DNA of 64,000 bases from Leclercia adecarboxylata (GTDB taxonomy: Bacteria; Pseudomonadota; Gammaproteobacteria; Enterobacterales; Enterobacteriaceae). How positions within the stretch are numbered: position 1 is the stretch's first letter; each line of letters starts with the position of its first letter. The DNA is taken from positions 1 through 64,000 of the forward strand of contig NZ_CP035381.1 of assembly GCF_006874705.1 (NCBI RefSeq), written 5' to 3'. Both the position numbers and the translations under genes were made by a program. Positions 44,740 through 54,698 of the stretch are shown one piece after another. The notes under the pieces are model-generated. The model worked only from the letters and a program-made list of their open reading frames with translations, made no database searches and was not told where the DNA came from.

Positions 44740-46660
44740 GTGCGCCGGGAGACCGGTAGAGATCAAGGGGTGAAAGTCCCCGACCATTGAAGGACCAGCA
44801 ATCCACAAGGTCCCCGAGTCATGCGTTGCATACCGCGAGGTATGGGGCGAAGCGTTGACAGGGGTGTTGACAGGCCAGCCATTGAGCCACGAAATGTATA
44901 TTAAATTACCGGGTGCCGACGTTGTACTGTTAACGGAAGGCAACATCATAGGGTGCGATACTGCGAGTGCCACATGGACCCGGCGGGGTCTGAGACCCTG
45001 GCATGTCAATACGATCTCTACGCGGGAACCGGGAGATCTCCCCTCTGACCATCTGCCAGTGTCGGAGATGGCCCGCACCGGGAAGACGAGGAGTCATAGC
45101 CGGTGATGTACGGAGAGGAGAAGTCGGACTCGCTCATAGTAGCGGCGAAGCAGGCGAACAACCCGAAAGGAGCGGAGTCAGTGGAGCGAAGGAGCGGGGC
45201 CAAGGGGAACGCGGAACAGCCACACATGCGCCGGACACAGAGCCGGGAAAGCATGTCACAGAGGCTGTCACGCGTGCGGGAAGCTGCGAAGCAGCGGAAG
45301 AAAGAACGGTTTACAGCATTGTTCCACCTGCTGACAGTCGAAGCACTGGAAGCCGCATTCCTCTCCCTGAGCAGGAAAGCGGCCGCCGGAGTGGATGGCA
45401 TCAGGTGGATGGACTACGCCGGAAACATGAAGAACAACATAACAGATCTGCACCGGAGGCTACATCAGGGCAGCTACAGGGCGCAGCCCGGCAGGCGTCA
45501 CTACATCCCAAAAGCGGATGGAAAACAACGCCCGCTCGGCATCGCCTCGCTGGAGGACAAGATCGTCCAGTATGCGCTGGTGAAAATCCTGAACGCAGTC
45601 TATGAAAACGACTTTATGGGGTTCTCATACGGGTTCAGACCCGGGCGAAGCCAGCACGATGCACTGGACGCACTGGCCACAGGGCTGGTACGCACTAACG
45701 TAAACTGGGTACTGGATGCCGACATCAGTCAGTTCTTTGACAGGGTGAGCCACGAATGGCTGATCAGGTTCACAGAGCATCGGATCGGCGACCGGAGGGT
45801 AATCAGGCTCATACGTAAGTGGCTCACAGCCGGGACGTCGGAGGAGGGTCAATGGCGAGCAACGGAGGAAGGCACCCCACAGGGTGCGGTCATCTCACCG
45901 CTGCTGGCAAACATATACCTCCACTACGTCTTCGATCTGTGGGCGCATCAGTGGCGACGTCGCTATGCCACAGGCAATGTGGTAATGGTCAGATACGCCG
46001 ATGACATCGTCATCGGGTTCGACAAACGATACGATGCCCGGCGCTTCCGTATAGCCATGCAGCGCAGACTGAGGGAGTTCGGACTCACGGTTCACCCGGA
46101 GAAAACCCGTCTGATGGAGTTCGGCCGCTTCGCTGCCGAAAACCGTGCCATCAGGGGAAAAGGCAAACCAGAAACGTTCAACTTCCTCGGGTTCACGCAC
46201 ATCAGCGGGAAAGATCGCAACGGCAGGTTCATGCTGATACGAAAGACCCGCCGGGATCGGATGACGGCAACTCTGAAAGCCATCAAAGACGGTCTGCGAA
46301 GGCGCTGGCATTACTCAATCCCCGAACAGGGAAAATGGCTCAGGAGAGTGGTTCAGGGATACCTGAACTATCACTCGGTACCGGGCAACTTCCCCACCAT
46401 GCAGAAGTTCAGGACACACGTAACAAACCTCTGGCGCCGGGCGCTCAGGCGCAGGAGCCAGAAGGATGATACGACCTGGACGAAAGCAAACAAACTGGCA
46501 GCCGCATGGCTACCAAGGGTTCGGGTTCTTCATCCATGGCCTGTGGAGCGGTTCACCGCCAGACACCCGAGGCAGGAGCCCGGTGCGTAAATCGCGCACG
46601 CCGGGATCTGTGCGGGGGGTATCCGGTAACGGGTATCCCTACCGCGACATAAAGGGCGGT
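44740..46660 (+). mobile_element. Group II intron with RT/maturase, inserted at the umuDC operator
   Basis: The 5' end GTGCGCC matches the GUGYG intron start. A structured 360-nt 5' region precedes the reverse transcriptase gene. Behind it a domain-V-like hairpin with a GTAA tetraloop (about 46605-46648, arms around GTGCGGGG and CCCTACCGCGAC) marks the 3' part. The exact 3' end near 46660 is uncertain. Such a retA element is known beside umuCD in IncR plasmids. Confidence 0.8.
45106..46590 (+). CDS. Group II intron reverse transcriptase/maturase
   Basis: The RT of about 494 residues has the full domain set. KAAAGVDGI is RT0/1. IPKADGKQRPLGI, GFRPGRSQHDALDAL and DADISQFFDRVSHEWL follow, then GTPQGAVISPLLANIYLHYV. 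The catalytic motif is MVRYADDIVIGF (YADD). A maturase X domain follows (RWHYSIPEQGKWLRRVVQGY), and no HNH endonuclease domain is present. It helps intron splicing and target-primed reverse transcription. Absence of the endonuclease fits intron classes that use single-stranded or hairpin targets. Start ATG at 45106 follows GGTG; GTG at 45103 is possible. Confidence 0.93.
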   Translation: MYGEEKSDSLIVAAKQANNPKGAESVERRSGAKGNAEQPHMRRTQSRESMSQRLSRVREAAKQRKKERFTALFHLLTVEALEAAFLSLSRKAAAGVDGIRWMDYAGNMKNNITDLHRRLHQGSYRAQPGRRHYIPKADGKQRPLGIASLEDKIVQYALVKILNAVYENDFMGFSYGFRPGRSQHDALDALATGLVRTNVNWVLDADISQFFDRVSHEWLIRFTEHRIGDRRVIRLIRKWLTAGTSEEGQWRATEEGTPQGAVISPLLANIYLHYVFDLWAHQWRRRYATGNVVMVRYADDIVIGFDKRYDARRFRIAMQRRLREFGLTVHPEKTRLMEFGRFAAENRAIRGKGKPETFNFLGFTHISGKDRNGRFMLIRKTRRDRMTATLKAIKDGLRRRWHYSIPEQGKWLRRVVQGYLNYHSVPGNFPTMQKFRTHVTNLWRRALRRRSQKDDTTWTKANKLAAAWLPRVRVLHPWPVERFTARHPRQEPGA

Positions 46661-46780
46661 GAAATTTCTGCAAGTGATGGGGGAGTGCCGGTCAGAACGT
46701 CCCCGAAAACAAACCGCCCCCGGATTCAGGAAGGGCGAACTGACCGGCTGCGGCAGTGTAACACCGCACACCACAAAGGC

Positions 46781-46807
46781 AGCACTGACGTCGTCAGTGC
46801 TTTTTTT
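46781..46807 (+). terminator. Rho-independent terminator
   Basis: The perfect stem AGCACTGAC/GTCAGTGCT is followed by seven T residues. It separates the intron region from the leading-region-type genes downstream. Confidence 0.8.
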
Positions 46808-46844
46808 ACCTGTCCTCCGGACGCTGAAGGGCGATTTCACCCGT

Positions 46845-47158
46845 GCAGCTAAAGGGGCGGTAAGTCCGGGTGTGCACATCGTCATTTTCTCCTGTGATGC
46901 CTTTCTCCTGCGTATCAGCTTCCGGTAATCGTCCCCCGTCACAACCTGGTCAGCAAGGGTAAATGGCACGCTGCGCGCCCTTGCAGACCAGAACGACTCC
47001 GGGCAGGCCGAACCGTCAGGCGATACGAAGACGAAATTCACACTGACGGAGAAACAGCCATGACGATGAACCTGCACACTCAGACAACCGCCCCTAAAGC
47101 TTCACAGGCGACCAGCGTATCCCCGCTGGAGCAGTCAGGCTCCTCAAAAACGAAATTT
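46845..47158 (+). repeat. Duplicated leader with hairpin, copy A (before the ardC-like gene)
   Basis: This 314-bp block recurs at 48290-48603 with only a few differences. It covers about 215 bp of non-coding leader, the ribosome site and the first 33 or so codons of the following gene. The arms CTGGTCAGCAAGGG (46946-46959) and CCCTTGCAGACCAG (46978-46991, one mismatch) can form a hairpin with an 18-nt loop. Confidence 0.9.
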
Positions 47159-48025
47159 TCCAGGGGCAAAAGCAAAGCCCGTGCTGGCGCAGTCAAAACA
47201 GACCTTTACCAGACCGTAACGGACAGCATCATTGCAGCCCTGGAAAGCGGCGTTAAACCGTGGGTGTGCCCGTGGGTTCGCAACGGCGCAGCGGCGGGAT
47301 TACCGGCCAACTTCAGCACCGGCACGGCATACAGCGGAATTAATATCATGCTGCTGTGGTGTAGTGCGGCAAAACAGGGTTTTCAGGACGAGCGCTGGCT
47401 GACCTACAAACAGGCGCAGGAGCTGGGCGGCCAGGTTCGTAAAGGTGAACACGGCACGACGGCCATCTTTTACAAGACTCTGGAGAAAGAGGACGAGGAC
47501 GGGGAAATCGAAAAAATCCCGATGCTGAAAGCCTTTACCGTGTTTAACGTGGAGCAAATCGACGGCCTGAGCATCGAGAGCGTGCCGCAGCCGGTTGCCG
47601 GTTTCGATCCGCTGCCGCAGGCGGAAGCACTCATGACCCGGAGCGGGGCAAAAATCACCGAGCAGGGCGTAAAGGCGTTCTATCGTCCGGCCACCGATGA
47701 AATCGTCCTGCCAGAGCGGTTCCGCTTCGCGGACGCGGCGAACTTCTACGCCACCGGCCTGCATGAGCTGGTTCACTGGACGGGGGCAGCGTCCCGCCTC
47801 AATCGTGAAAAAGGCAATAAGTTTGGCTCTGAGGCGTATGCGTTTGAGGAACTGATCGCCGAGCTGGGCAGCGCGTTTCTGATGGCGGATTTGGGAATTA
47901 CGGGAGAGGTGCAGCATGAAAGCTATATCGCGTCCTGGCTGAAAGCCCTGAAGGGAGACAAGCGCTACATCTTTAAAGCGGCGGCAGCGGCCTCAAAAGC
48001 GCACCGCTGGCTGATGGACTGCTGA
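47060..48025 (+). CDS. ArdC-type antirestriction protein
   Basis: The 321-residue protein has the ArdC N-terminal ssDNA-binding domain (DLYQTVTDSIIAALESGVKP, then RNGAAAGLPANFSTGTAYSG). The C-terminal zinc metalloprotease-like domain has ATGLHELVHWTG and the downstream Glu in AFEELIAELGSAFL. ArdC proteins protect incoming plasmid DNA from host restriction. The first 33 or so residues (MTMNLHTQTTAPKAS...) are also found, almost unchanged, on the unrelated protein at 48505, so this extension is a separate module. Start ATG at 47060 follows GGAGAAACAGCC. It is expected to be expressed early after conjugative entry. Confidence 0.85.
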   Translation: MTMNLHTQTTAPKASQATSVSPLEQSGSSKTKFSRGKSKARAGAVKTDLYQTVTDSIIAALESGVKPWVCPWVRNGAAAGLPANFSTGTAYSGINIMLLWCSAAKQGFQDERWLTYKQAQELGGQVRKGEHGTTAIFYKTLEKEDEDGEIEKIPMLKAFTVFNVEQIDGLSIESVPQPVAGFDPLPQAEALMTRSGAKITEQGVKAFYRPATDEIVLPERFRFADAANFYATGLHELVHWTGAASRLNREKGNKFGSEAYAFEELIAELGSAFLMADLGITGEVQHESYIASWLKALKGDKRYIFKAAAAASKAHRWLMDC

Positions 48026-48124
48026 CAGCTGGAGCCCTGCGGTGCAGGGCTTCAGAATTTTTGAAAGAGAGAGAATCAGGGAGGGAATTATATAAGTCAC
48101 TGTTTTTTATAATTCTGTAACGCG

Positions 48125-48285
48125 GCCGGCATCAGCTGCAGGACGTCCTGCAGCTGATGCCGGCACGGGAAAAAAAACAGGACAGATTCAAAAAAAATGA
48201 ACCCTTTTTCAGGCGGCAGCCGTTACGTATCTGGGATACGTAACGGCGCGATGTCTTACGTAAAAAATGACGTAACGGCTTTCGC
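48125..48285. repeat. Palindrome cluster, including a 40-bp perfect palindrome
   Basis: The half-site GCCGGCATCAGCTGCAGGAC is followed at once by its exact reverse complement (48125-48164). A second hairpin, CCGTTACGTATC/GATACGTAACGG with a 3-nt loop, lies at 48220-48246, and GACGTAACGG recurs at 48269. The region has no gene. Single strands here would fold strongly. Confidence 0.9.
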
Positions 48286-48289
48286 CGCC

Positions 48290-48603
48290 GCAGCTAAAGG
48301 GGCGGTAAGTCCGGGTGTGCACATCGTCATTTTCTCCTGTGATGCCTTTCTCCTGCGTATCAGCTTCCGGTAATCGTCCCCCGTCACAACCTGGTCAGCA
48401 AGGGTAAATGGCACGCTGCGCGCCCTTGCTGACCAGAACGACTCCGGGCAGGCCGAACCGTCAGGCGATACGAAGACGAAATTCACACTGACGGAGAAAC
48501 GACCATGACGATGAACCTGCACACCCCGACAACCGCCCCTAAAGCTGCACCGGCGACCAGCGTATCCCCGCTGGAGCAGTCAGGCTCCCCAAAAACGAAA
48601 TTT
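48290..48603 (+). repeat. Duplicated leader with hairpin, copy B
   Basis: It is a near copy of 46845-47158. Here the hairpin arms CTGGTCAGCAAGGG (48391-48404) and CCCTTGCTGACCAG (48423-48436) are perfectly complementary over 14 bp. Confidence 0.9.
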
Positions 48604-48936
48604 CCTGAAATCAAAACCGTCAAAACGGCGGTGGTTAAACTGATCAGCGACATCGAGGGCAACCTCGATCAGCGTCTGGCATATCGCGAGGCCGTAGAGG
48701 GATTGTGCCAGGAGGCGGCCAACCGGATAACCCAGTGCATGCATTCACGCAGTACAGGGCAGACGCTACGTGATCTCCGCGAGCTGCTGTCGGTGACGCT
48801 GGACACCATTATCGTGGTGGAGTTTGAAGGGGAGCAGACCCGTCTCAACTATGGCGGACGTTCAGCAGAAGACGTGATCGCCATGCTGAAAGCGCTGCAT
48901 CTTGAAGGGCGCAAAGCCTGGCTGGAAGTGGAGTAA
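48505..48936 (+). CDS. Hypothetical protein sharing the ArdC-like N-terminal leader
   Basis: The 143-residue protein starts MTMNLHTPTTAPKAAPATSV, the same extension as the ardC-like gene. From about residue 35 it is unrelated: a helical segment (KTAVVKLISDIEGNLDQRLA, then YREAVEGLCQEAANRITQC) and an acidic C-terminus. No family is recognised. The shared leader sequence, ribosome site (GGAGAAACGACC) and N-terminus imply common regulation and a common function of the extension. A role in establishment or antirestriction is inferred from context. Confidence 0.7.
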   Translation: MTMNLHTPTTAPKAAPATSVSPLEQSGSPKTKFPEIKTVKTAVVKLISDIEGNLDQRLAYREAVEGLCQEAANRITQCMHSRSTGQTLRDLRELLSVTLDTIIVVEFEGEQTRLNYGGRSAEDVIAMLKALHLEGRKAWLEVE

Positions 48937-48965
48937 AAAAAAAAGCCCCGTCCGCAGACGGGGCT
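48935..48965. terminator. Bidirectional hairpin terminator between convergent genes
   Basis: The stem AGCCCCGTC/GACGGGGCT has nine A residues on its left, giving a strong U-tract for minus-strand transcripts (nuc). It also closes the plus-strand gene ending at 48936. Confidence 0.85.
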
Positions 48966-48968
48966 GAT

Positions 48969-49496
48969 TCAGTACAGGGCATTCAGCGGGGTGCCCTCAT
49001 CCCACAGGCGGTTAAATTCTCGCTGGTACGTCTCCGCCAGCTGCGGCGCATCCTCGATCAGCAGCACGTTTTCCGCGTTGCGTGAAACGGCGCTTGCCGT
49101 GTAGTTAAACGACCCGGTCTGGACGTTTTTGCCGTCGATCACCATAAACTTGTTGTGCATGATGGCGTAACGGCCGTTAAGGTGCACCGGCACGCCCTGG
49201 TTTATCAGATACGTCACGGCGGTGTAGCGGTCGCTGTTCGCCTTTTCGTCGGCCACCACGCGCACGGCCACGCCGCGCCGGTTAGCACCGGCGAGCGCCG
49301 TCGCGACCGGCTTACTGGTGAAGCTGTAGGCCGCGACGTCAATGCTCTGCCTGGCGTTGTTTATGGCGCCGAGCACGATTTCAAGAGCAGGGCGCCCGTC
49401 AGACGGCGAAAAACCCGCCGTCAGGACGGGCGCGGCGGTGGCGAACGCGGGCACGCAGAGGGCGGCGGCCAGCACCAGAAGGGTGGTTTTACGCAT
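48969..49496 (-). CDS. nuc: Nuc-type periplasmic endonuclease (phospholipase D family)
   Basis: The 175-residue protein has an N-terminal signal peptide (MRKTTLLVLAAALCVPAFAT, cut after about 21). It contains a single HKD motif, YAIMHNKFMVIDGKNVQTGS (HxK-x4-D), so it would act as a dimer, as does Nuc of the IncN plasmid pKM101. It is a nonspecific DNase secreted to the periplasm. It overlaps the upstream small gene by 8 bp. Length and motifs are complete. Confidence 0.93.
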   Translation of the reverse strand: MRKTTLLVLAAALCVPAFATAAPVLTAGFSPSDGRPALEIVLGAINNARQSIDVAAYSFTSKPVATALAGANRRGVAVRVVADEKANSDRYTAVTYLINQGVPVHLNGRYAIMHNKFMVIDGKNVQTGSFNYTASAVSRNAENVLLIEDAPQLAETYQREFNRLWDEGTPLNALY

Positions 49497-49710
49497 AGTT
49501 GTCCAGCTCCAGGTTTTTCAGTTCATCGAGGGTGTAAAAGCGGAAGACGTCGCGGTGTTTTGCCTCCAGTTGCACATGCTGGTTTTTCACGATCACGCTG
49601 GCGATGCTGTCGAAAATAATCTTCAGGGCGCGCTTTTTCGCCTCGTCCGGGGCGACGTAAAACGCGTACCGCCATTTTTTATCGCTGATAGCCAGCAGGT
49701 GGCTCGCCAT
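49489..49710 (-). CDS. Small hypothetical protein upstream of nuc
   Basis: The 73-residue protein starts MASHLLAISDKKWRYAFYVA and ends LELDNYA. It overlaps nuc by 8 bp, suggesting an operon. The mercury transposon begins 12 bp upstream of its start, so its promoter and perhaps its N-terminal codons have been separated. No family is recognised. Confidence 0.5.
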   Translation of the reverse strand: MASHLLAISDKKWRYAFYVAPDEAKKRALKIIFDSIASVIVKNQHVQLEAKHRDVFRFYTLDELKNLELDNYA

Positions 49711-49755
49711 GATGGACTGATAGGGGTCGTCTCAGAATTCGGAAAATAAAGCACG

Positions 49756-50211
49756 CTAAGGCGTAGTCACCCCGTGACTCCCCCGCGCCGATGCAGCGAG
49801 CTTCGTTCCGTCTTGCAGTGACGCAATCAGCGGGCAGGAAACGTTCCCTTTCCGCGCATGGCAGGCGCACACCAGTTCAGACAGCACGGCCTCCATGCGT
49901 GCCAAGTCGGCCATCTTCTCGCGCACATCCTTGAGCTTGTGCTCGGCCAGGCCGCTGGCTTCCTCGCAATGGGTGCCATCCTCCAGCCGCAGTAGCTCGG
50001 CGATTTCGTCCAGGCTAAAGCCCAGCCGCTGGGCCGATTTCACGAACCGCACTCGTGTTACATCCGCCTCGCCATAGCGGCGAATGCTGCCATAGGGCTT
50101 GTCTGGCTCCGGCAGCAGGCCCTTGCGCTGGTAGAACCGGATGGTCTCCACATTGACCCCGGCCGCCTTGGCAAAAACGCCAATGGTCAGATTCTCAAAA
50201 TTAATTTGCAT
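49756..50211 (-). CDS. merR: Mercury-responsive regulator MerR
   Basis: The 151-residue MerR activates the structural mer genes when it binds Hg(II) and represses without it. The helix-turn-helix is [20 protein letters not shown]. The three Hg-binding Cys are visible ([18 protein letters not shown]). The C-terminus is about seven residues longer than in the classical proteins, and its stop lies inside the transposon terminal repeat. It is divergent from merT with the shared operator at 50217-50247. Confidence 0.95.
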   Translation of the reverse strand: MQINFENLTIGVFAKAAGVNVETIRFYQRKGLLPEPDKPYGSIRRYGEADVTRVRFVKSAQRLGFSLDEIAELLRLEDGTHCEEASGLAEHKLKDVREKMADLARMEAVLSELVCACHARKGNVSCPLIASLQDGTKLAASARGSHGVTTP

Positions 50212-50216
50212 ATCGC

Positions 50217-50247
50217 TTGACTCCGTACATAACTACGGAAGTAAGCT
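50217..50247 (+). promoter_or_regulatory. mer operator-promoter
   Basis: TTGACT (50217-50222) and TAAGCT (50242-50247) are 19 bp apart, the overlong spacer that MerR untwists. The dyad TCCGTA...TACGGA lies in the spacer. Confidence 0.9.
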
Positions 50248-50282
50248 TAAGCTATCCAAACCAAATTTGAAAGGACAAGCGT

Positions 50283-50648
50283 ATGTCTGAACCACAAAAG
50301 TCTGAACCACAAAACGGGCGCGGCGCGCTCTTCGCCGGTGGGCTGGCCGCCATTCTTGCGTCGGCCTGCTGCCTGGGGCCGCTGGTTTTGATCGCCTTGG
50401 GGTTCAGCGGGGCATGGATCGGCAACCTGACGGTGCTGGAACCCTATCGCCCGTTCTTCATCGGCGCAGCGCTGGTCGCGCTGTTTTTCGCCTGGCGGCG
50501 CATCTACCGCCCGGCGCAAGCCTGTAAACCGGGTGAGGTCTGCGCGATTCCCCAAGTGCGAGCTACTTACAAGCTCATTTTCTGGATCGTGGCCGCGCTG
50601 GTCCTGGTCTCGCTCGGATTTCCCTACGTCATGCCATTTTTCTATTAA
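50283..50648 (+). CDS. merT: Mercuric transport protein MerT
   Basis: The 121-residue inner-membrane protein has three transmembrane helices. The vicinal cysteine pair in ASACCLGPLV (helix 1) takes Hg(II) from MerP. A second cysteine pair lies on the cytoplasmic loop (ACKPGEVC), and passes Hg(II) to MerA. Start ATG at 50283 is first in the operon. The N-terminus has a duplicated SEPQKSEPQ. Confidence 0.95.
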   Translation: MSEPQKSEPQNGRGALFAGGLAAILASACCLGPLVLIALGFSGAWIGNLTVLEPYRPFFIGAALVALFFAWRRIYRPAQACKPGEVCAIPQVRATYKLIFWIVAALVLVSLGFPYVMPFFY

Positions 50649-50663
50649 TCACAGGAGTTCATC

Positions 50664-50939
50664 ATGAAAAAACTGTTTGCCGCCCTCGCCCTCGCTGCCG
50701 TTGTTGCCCCCGTGTGGGCCGCCACCCAGACCGTCACGCTGTCCGTGCCTGGCATGACCTGCGCCTCTTGCCCGATCACTGTCAAGCACGCGCTTTCCAA
50801 GGTTGAGGGCGTGAGCAAGACCGACGTAAGTTTCGACAAGCGCCAGGCCGTCGTCACCTTCGACGATGCCAAGACCAACGTCCAGAAGTTGACCAAGGCG
50901 ACCGAGGACGCGGGCTATCCGTCCAGCCTCAAACGCTGA
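50664..50939 (+). CDS. merP: Periplasmic mercury-binding protein MerP
   Basis: The 91-residue protein has a signal peptide (MKKLFAALALAAVVAPVWA) and one heavy-metal-associated domain with GMTCASCPITV (CxxC). It delivers Hg(II) to MerT. It lies 15 bp after merT with AGGAG before the start. Confidence 0.96.
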   Translation: MKKLFAALALAAVVAPVWAATQTVTLSVPGMTCASCPITVKHALSKVEGVSKTDVSFDKRQAVVTFDDAKTNVQKLTKATEDAGYPSSLKR

Positions 50940-50966
50940 TCCGTTAACCGAACTCGGGAGCGACAC

Positions 50967-53116
<2,150 letters not shown>

Positions 53117-53133
53117 GGAAAAGGAGGTGTTCA

Positions 53134-53499
53134 ATGAGCGCCTACACAGTGTCCCGGCTGGCCCTTGATGCCGGGGTGAGCGTGCATATCGTGCGCGACT
53201 ACCTGCTGCGCGGATTGCTACGGCCGGTCGCGTACACCACGGGCGGCTACGGCTTGTTCGATGACACCGCGTTGCAACGGCTGCGCTTTGTACGGGCTGC
53301 CTTCGAAGCGGGTATCGGCCTGGACGCACTGGCGCGGCTGTGCCGGGCGCTGGATGCTGCGGACGGTGACGGTGCGTCTGCGCAGCTTGCCGTGTTGCGG
53401 CAACTCGTCGAGCGTCGGCGCGAGGCCCTGGCCAGCCTCGAAATGCAACTGGCCGCCATGCCAACCGAACCGGCACAGCACGCGGAGAGTCTGCCATGA
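53134..53499 (+). CDS. merD: Secondary mer regulator MerD
   Basis: The 121-residue MerR-family protein (start ATG at 53134, after AAAGGAGGT) has the helix-turn-helix [20 protein letters not shown] but lacks the Hg-binding cysteines. It down-regulates the operon by helping to release MerR from the operator. The upstream ATG alternatives overlap the merA end and have no ribosome site. Its stop overlaps merE by 4 bp. Confidence 0.93.
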
Positions 53500-53732
53500 A
53501 CAGCCCAGAGCACTTGCCGTCTGAGACGCACAAACCGATCACCGGCTACTTGTGGGGCGCGCTGGCCGTGCTCACCTGTCCCTGCCATTTGCCGATTCTC
53601 GCCATTGTGCTAGCCGGCACGACGGCCGGCGCGTTCATCGGGGAGCACTGGGGTATTGCAGCCCTCACGCTGACCGGCTTGTTTGTCCTGTCTGTGACGC
53701 GGCTGCTGCGGGCCTTCAAGGGAAGATCATGA
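53496..53732 (+). CDS. merE: Mercury transporter MerE
   Basis: The 78-residue protein has two transmembrane helices, with the paired cysteines in [12 protein letters not shown] in the first. It transports Hg(II) and methylmercury. It is the last of the mer genes and overlaps merD by 4 bp. Confidence 0.93.
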
Positions 53733-53797
53733 CCGCTTCCCAGCCAGCCGAGAGTGGGCAGCTTTGAGCTTCGCTACCAATCTGGAGGAGTACCACC

Positions 53798-54010
53798 ATG
53801 AACGCAAACGCCCCGAACACTGCCAGTTGCACCACCTGCTGCGTATGCTGCAAAGAAATTCCGCTCGATGCCGCCTTCACCCCGGAAGGCGCGGAATACG
53901 TCGAACATTTCTGCGGGCTGGATTGCTATGAACGCTTCCAGGCACGCGCCAAGGCCGCGACAGAATCTGACATTGCGCCTGTCCCTGGCGGTTCGCAGCC
54001 GTCAGATTGA
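53798..54010 (+). CDS. DUF3330-type cysteine-rich small protein
   Basis: The 70-residue protein contains [20 protein letters not shown] and [14 protein letters not shown], a treble-clef or YHS-like metal-binding pattern. Such DUF3330 genes are frequent passengers between merE and tnpR in Tn21-like elements. Function is unknown; metal binding is inferred from the cysteines. The ribosome site GGAGGAG precedes the start. Confidence 0.8.
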   Translation: MNANAPNTASCTTCCVCCKEIPLDAAFTPEGAEYVEHFCGLDCYERFQARAKAATESDIAPVPGGSQPSD

Positions 54011-54135
54011 GGCATACCCTAACCTGATGTCAGATGCCATGTGTAAATTGCGTCAGGATAGGATTGAATTTTGAATTTATTGACATATCTCGTTGAAGGT
54101 CATAGAGTCTTCCCTGACATTTTGCAGGGAATTCC
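54011..54135. promoter_or_regulatory. res site of the mer transposon
   Basis: The region between the DUF3330 gene and tnpR contains AACCTGATGTCAGAT, GCGTCAGGATAGG and GGTCATAGAG-type subsites, as in the Tn21 subgroup. TnpR binds here to resolve cointegrates. Confidence 0.8.
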
Positions 54136-54696
54136 ATGACTGGACAGCGCATTGGGTATATCAGGGTCAGCACCTTCGACCAGAACCCGGAACGGCAACT
54201 GGAAGGCGTCAAGGTTGATCGCGCTTTTAGCGACAAGGCATCCGGCAAGGATGTCAAGCGTCCGCAACTGGAAGCGCTGATAAGCTTCGCCCGCACCGGC
54301 GACACCGTGGTGGTGCATAGCATGGATCGCCTGGCGCGCAATCTCGATGATTTGCGCCGGATCGTGCAAACGCTGACACAACGCGGCGTGCATATCGAAT
54401 TCGTCAAGGAACACCTCAGTTTTACTGGCGAAGACTCTCCGATGGCGAACCTGATGCTCTCGGTGATGGGCGCGTTCGCCGAGTTCGAGCGCGCCCTGAT
54501 CCGCGAGCGTCAGCGCGAGGGTATTGCGCTCGCCAAGCAACGCGGGGCTTACCGTGGCAGGAAGAAATCCCTGTCGTCTGAGCGTATTGCCGAACTGCGC
54601 CAACGTGTCGAGGCTGGCGAGCAAAAGACCAAGCTTGCTCGTGAATTCGGAATCAGTCGCGAAACCCTGTATCAATACTTGAGAACGGATCAGTAA
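54136..54696 (+). CDS. tnpR: Tn21-family resolvase TnpR
   Basis: The 186-residue serine recombinase has the nucleophile in [27 protein letters not shown] in the catalytic core and the helix-turn-helix [18 protein letters not shown]. It resolves cointegrates at res just upstream. It is 2 bp from tnpA and intact. Confidence 0.97.
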   Translation: MTGQRIGYIRVSTFDQNPERQLEGVKVDRAFSDKASGKDVKRPQLEALISFARTGDTVVVHSMDRLARNLDDLRRIVQTLTQRGVHIEFVKEHLSFTGEDSPMANLMLSVMGAFAEFERALIRERQREGIALAKQRGAYRGRKKSLSSERIAELRQRVEAGEQKTKLAREFGISRETLYQYLRTDQ

Positions 54697-54698
54697 AT

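Noticed and set aside
44698..45078. N-terminal extension of UmuD
   Set aside because: The frame stays open into the group II intron by chance. The UmuD start at 44697 has AGGAGG upstream and gives the normal length.
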